From JAHDCJ01 sp039028895 (GTDB lineage Bacteria > Bacteroidota > Bacteroidia > Chitinophagales > Saprospiraceae), in contig JBCCHF010000015.1 of assembly GCA_039028895.1 (NCBI GenBank), positions 61,584 to 125,583 of the forward strand: DNA of 64,000 nucleotides. Reading direction: 5' to 3'. Numbering within the stretch: position 1 is the first letter of the stretch; each line of letters opens with the position of its first letter. The translations under genes and the position numbers were made by a program. Below, in pieces: positions 61,178-64,000 of the stretch. The notes under the pieces were generated by a model that was given only the letters and a program-made list of their open reading frames with translations, ran no database searches and was not told where the DNA came from.

Positions 61178-64000
61178 TTATCGAATTAACGTGATATCCC
61201 CTTTATATGGAAGCACAACTCCATCGACAAATTCTACTTCAGCATAATAAACAAATACAGCAGGATTCATTGGCTTTCCTTTAAAGGTACCATTCCAACC
61301 ATATAGTGGATCATTAGGATCAAAGTTTGTGGCTTCGAAAACGAACTCTCCCCAGCGGTCATAAATCCTGAATATCCTCACTTGGGCAACACCTTGGTTT
61401 CCATAAACGATGACAACATCGTTAATACCATCATCATTTGGGGTAAAGGCATTTGGAATATAAACATCTCTGTCTTTATCAACAGAAATGAAAATATCGT
61501 CAGAAGCCGTACATCCATTCTCGTCAGTGACAATCAACGTGTAGGTAATATCATCCAATGGGGTAGCAACCGGATCAGGACAATCTGAACAGCTTAGGAA
61601 ATTAGGTGGTATCCATTCATAAGTAACAGGAATATTAGGACTTATATCTGCATTCAACTGAACTGATTCTCCTAACAGAACTTCAATATCAGCACCTAGA
61701 TTTACTGTGATTTCAGATGGTTCATCAATAAATGCGCTTAACGTTATTTCACAGCCATTGATATCCTGAATCCAAACTGTGTAAGAACCTGCAAGCAATC
61801 CATTGAATTCGTCTGATGTCTGGAAGTTGTCACCATCAAGGGAATAAATATATGGTCCTAACCCTCCGAATGCTGTATCCACTGTAATTGTTCCATTTGC
61901 ATCGCCAAAGCAAAGCACATCACTTTCAGTTAGCGTTGCTTGTATTGGATCTGGTTGCCCCAATTGAATGGTTTCCAAACTAACGCAACCATTTGCATCT
62001 GTAACAGTTACCGTATAACTTCCTGCAGACAAACCTGTAGCAGTCGGTTCAGACTGGCCGTTGTTCCAGATGTATGTGTAATCAGGAGTTCCACCATTAA
62101 CAGTTGCAGTGGCAGATCCATCATTTCCACTCCAACACAGCGGATCAACTCCATCAAGGGTAATCATTACTTCATCAACTGGCTCTGTAACATCAACTGA
62201 GGCTGTCATTTCACAACTATTAGCATCAGTTACCGTAACTGTATAATTTCCTGCTGAAAGTCCAGTGGCAGTCTGGTTAGTTTGGCTATTACTCCAGTTA
62301 TAAGTATATGCCGGGGTGCCTCCGGAAACTGCTACTGAAGCTGTCCCGTCTGATCCACCGAAACAATTAACTGATGTCGCACTAATATCTACCATCAATT
62401 CGGTTGGACTTCCTATTTCAAATTGAGCTGTAGTCTCACATCCATTAGCATCCGTAACAGTTAATCCATGTGAACCAGCCATTAAATTGATGGCAGGATT
62501 ATTTGTTTCACCATTATCCCAATTATACGTATAAGGCATGGTACCTCCACTTACAACTGCCATGGCAGAACCATCGTCTCCTCCGAAGCAGCTTGTCATA
62601 GAAGTTGTTACTGCTGCTCCCAATACTCCAGGTTCCGAGATAGTAATAATAGCCGTCTCAGAACAATTATTACTATCAGTTACAGTAACAGTGTGAGGTC
62701 CTGCGTCAAGCATTGTTGCCGTAGCGGTTGTTTCTCCACTATCCCATTCAAAAGTATAATCTGGAGTTCCACCTGACACGCTAACTGTTGCCTGGCCATT
62801 AGATTCTCCGTTACATAATACACCCTGATCTTCAACTACTGTCAAAATGATAGCTGCTGGTTCATTTATCATAACGGAAGCTTCGATCGAACATCCATTA
62901 GCATCAGTTATCGTAACTGTATGCGGACCGGCATCAAGATTAGATGCTGTCTGACCTGTTTCGTTATTATCCCATTCATAGGAATAGCCAGGTGTGCCAC
63001 CCATTGCTGTGACAGTGGCTTGGCCATTTGATTCTCCATTACATAACACAGGTTGATCTTCGACAATCGTTGCGGCAATTCCAGGAGGTTCTGCTATATC
63101 AGCACAAGCTGTTGCTGTACAACCATTATTATCGGTTACCGTTACACAGTAGGTACCAGCGGCAAGTCCAGATGGATCTTCGTCAGTCGAACCATTGTCC
63201 CAGGTAAAGGTATAACCTGGTATACCTCCGGTTACGGTAAGATTAATGTCTCCATCTGTATCACCATTACACAAGAGCATCTCACCTGTAGCAGTAGCTG
63301 CCAATAATCCGGGTTCAGTGACATCAGCACAAGCCGTTGCTGTACATCCATTATTATCGGTTACTGTTACGCAATAGGTTCCGGCCACGAGCCCTGAAGG
63401 ATCTTCATCAGTGGAACCATTATCCCAGTTGTAAGTGTAAGGTATTGTTCCGCCTGTTACTGTCAGATCAATATCTCCATCTGTATCACCATTACATAAG
63501 AGCATCTCACCTACTGCATTTGCTGAAAGCAGATCAGGTTCTGTAATATCAGCACAAGCTGTTGCCGTACAACCATTATTATCTGTAACAGTTACACAGT
63601 AAATCCCAGCTCCAAGTCCAGATGGATCTTCATCGGTAGCACCATTGTCCCAGGCAAAAGTATAACCTGGGGTACCTCCGGTTACGATAAGATTAATGTC
63701 TCCATCTGTATCACCACTGCACAATAACATTTCTCCTGTTGCACTAGATTCTAACAACAATGGTTCTGTAATATCAGCACAAGCTGTTGCCGTACAACCA
63801 TTATTATCTGTAACAGTTACACAGTAAGTCCCAGCTCCAAGTCCAGATGGGTCTTCGTCGGTAGAGCCATTGTCCCAGGCAAAAGTATAACCCGGTGTAC
63901 CTCCGGTCACTGTTAGATCAATATTACCATCTGTATCACCACTGCATAACAGCATTTCTCCTGTTGCATTAGCTTCTAATAGCAGCGGTTCTGTTATATC
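61178..64000 (-). CDS. SprB-repeat adhesin-like protein with T9SS type B domain (5' end cut by window)
   Basis: The frame stays open past 63955 (an internal Met) to the right edge, so only the C-terminal 940 residues are seen. From 64000 to about 61679 there are some ten SprB-type repeats of about 75 residues, each with a C-x-G-D/S-x-x-G start, GGTPGYTFAWDNG and YCVTVTDNNGC. The four most N-terminal are nearly identical. A beta-sandwich linker with SCSDCPDP follows, and the last 92 residues (61456-61181) are a type B T9SS/CHU_C domain: PNAFTPNDDGINDV, IYDRWGEFVFE and GWNGTFKGKPMNPAVFVYY. SprB in Flavobacterium is the mobile adhesin of gliding motility; a similar surface role is inferred. Confidence 0.9.
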   Translation of the reverse strand, partial: DITEPLLLEANATGEMLLCSGDTDGNIDLTVTGGTPGYTFAWDNGSTDEDPSGLGAGTYCVTVTDNNGCTATACADITEPLLLESSATGEMLLCSGDTDGDINLIVTGGTPGYTFAWDNGATDEDPSGLGAGIYCVTVTDNNGCTATACADITEPDLLSANAVGEMLLCNGDTDGDIDLTVTGGTIPYTYNWDNGSTDEDPSGLVAGTYCVTVTDNNGCTATACADVTEPGLLAATATGEMLLCNGDTDGDINLTVTGGIPGYTFTWDNGSTDEDPSGLAAGTYCVTVTDNNGCTATACADIAEPPGIAATIVEDQPVLCNGESNGQATVTAMGGTPGYSYEWDNNETGQTASNLDAGPHTVTITDANGCSIEASVMINEPAAIILTVVEDQGVLCNGESNGQATVSVSGGTPDYTFEWDSGETTATATMLDAGPHTVTVTDSNNCSETAIITISEPGVLGAAVTTSMTSCFGGDDGSAMAVVSGGTMPYTYNWDNGETNNPAINLMAGSHGLTVTDANGCETTAQFEIGSPTELMVDISATSVNCFGGSDGTASVAVSGGTPAYTYNWSNSQTNQTATGLSAGNYTVTVTDANSCEMTASVDVTEPVDEVMITLDGVDPLCWSGNDGSATATVNGGTPDYTYIWNNGQSEPTATGLSAGSYTVTVTDANGCVSLETIQLGQPDPIQATLTESDVLCFGDANGTITVDTAFGGLGPYIYSLDGDNFQTSDEFNGLLAGSYTVWIQDINGCEITLSAFIDEPSEITVNLGADIEVLLGESVQLNADISPNIPVTYEWIPPNFLSCSDCPDPVATPLDDITYTLIVTDENGCTASDDIFISVDKDRDVYIPNAFTPNDDGINDVVIVYGNQGVAQVRIFRIYDRWGEFVFEATNFDPNDPLYGWNGTFKGKPMNPAVFVYYAEVEFVDGVVLPYKGDITLIR
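63056..64000 (-). repeat. Tandem near-identical 225-bp repeats encoding SprB units
   Basis: Four complete units begin at 63955, 63730, 63505 and 63280 on the minus strand, exactly 225 bases apart (75 codons), and the last 45 bases of a further unit reach the window edge. The units differ at few bases. Older, diverged units of similar length continue to about 61679. Confidence 0.9.

Noticed and set aside
63056..64000. Regular repeats considered as a CRISPR array
   Set aside because: Unit is 225 bases, fully coding and conserved across its whole length, with no spacers; it encodes SprB repeats.

Overview
The window is a chromosomal segment of a Bacteroidota bacterium, most likely a gliding or marine-type member of Cytophagales, Saprospirales or a near relative; I cannot resolve the genus. 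Four things support this. Two secreted proteins end in type IX secretion (T9SS) sorting domains, one type A and one type B. There is an array of SprB-type repeats. Many genes have the Bacteroidota -7 box TAnnTTTG just upstream. The tmRNA encodes a short tag starting with Gly and ending ALAA. The DNA is AT-rich and almost fully coding, and no gap between genes exceeds 300 bases. I see no insertion sequence, prophage, integrase, CRISPR array, tRNA or rRNA. The only RNA gene is tmRNA (ssrA).

Layout. 1-2688: the N-terminal part of a CorA-type transporter (minus, cut by the left edge), divergent from queE, rlmH and a rhomboid protease. 2685-9593: a long minus-strand block, read from the right as ccmE, ccmF (cytochrome c maturation), a DUF2520 reductase-like gene, an ISC-type ferredoxin, iscX, kdsC, a UbiA prenyltransferase, a DoxX-like membrane protein and maf. 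9746-17116: ftsE, pdhB, a three-gene locus of outer-membrane protein, ECF sigma factor and membrane-tethered regulator with a barrel-like C terminus, then an LVIVD-repeat lipoprotein and a LolE-type permease. 17248-24046: a penicillin-acylase-family enzyme, glpD, a coiled-coil membrane protein, a PolB-like exonuclease and rpe. 24094-34727: a TonB-dependent receptor, a GT2 glycosyltransferase with a tocopherol-cyclase-like protein, a TerB-DnaJ protein, purL, a thioredoxin-like lipoprotein and a TMTC-like GT-C/TPR protein. 34887-41450: a LytS/LytTR pair, an amidohydrolase, a Nudix-like protein with a damaged active site, fbp, an alanine/saccharopine-dehydrogenase-like enzyme and tmRNA. 41582-50022: a secreted protein, a large multi-PAS kinase, a four-gene operon (DinB, lipoprotein, acyl-ACP thioesterase, lipoprotein) and a soluble TPR histidine kinase. 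50077-64000: a T9SS-A NHL protein, a LuxR-type regulator with a periplasmic-propeller kinase, SDR and MFS genes, ychF, a fructosamine-kinase-family gene, a secreted unknown and a large SprB-repeat T9SS-B protein cut by the right edge.

Most genes are housekeeping or envelope functions. Signal transduction is heavily represented: four histidine kinases, two response regulators and one ECF sigma factor. The locus most worth following up is 11560-14328, where a single protein appears to join a cytoplasmic anti-sigma-like segment, one transmembrane helix, a long periplasmic linker and an outer-membrane-barrel-like domain. The fdx-iscX pair, the Cys-type CcmE, the degenerate Nudix protein and the 225-bp near-identical SprB repeats also stand out.
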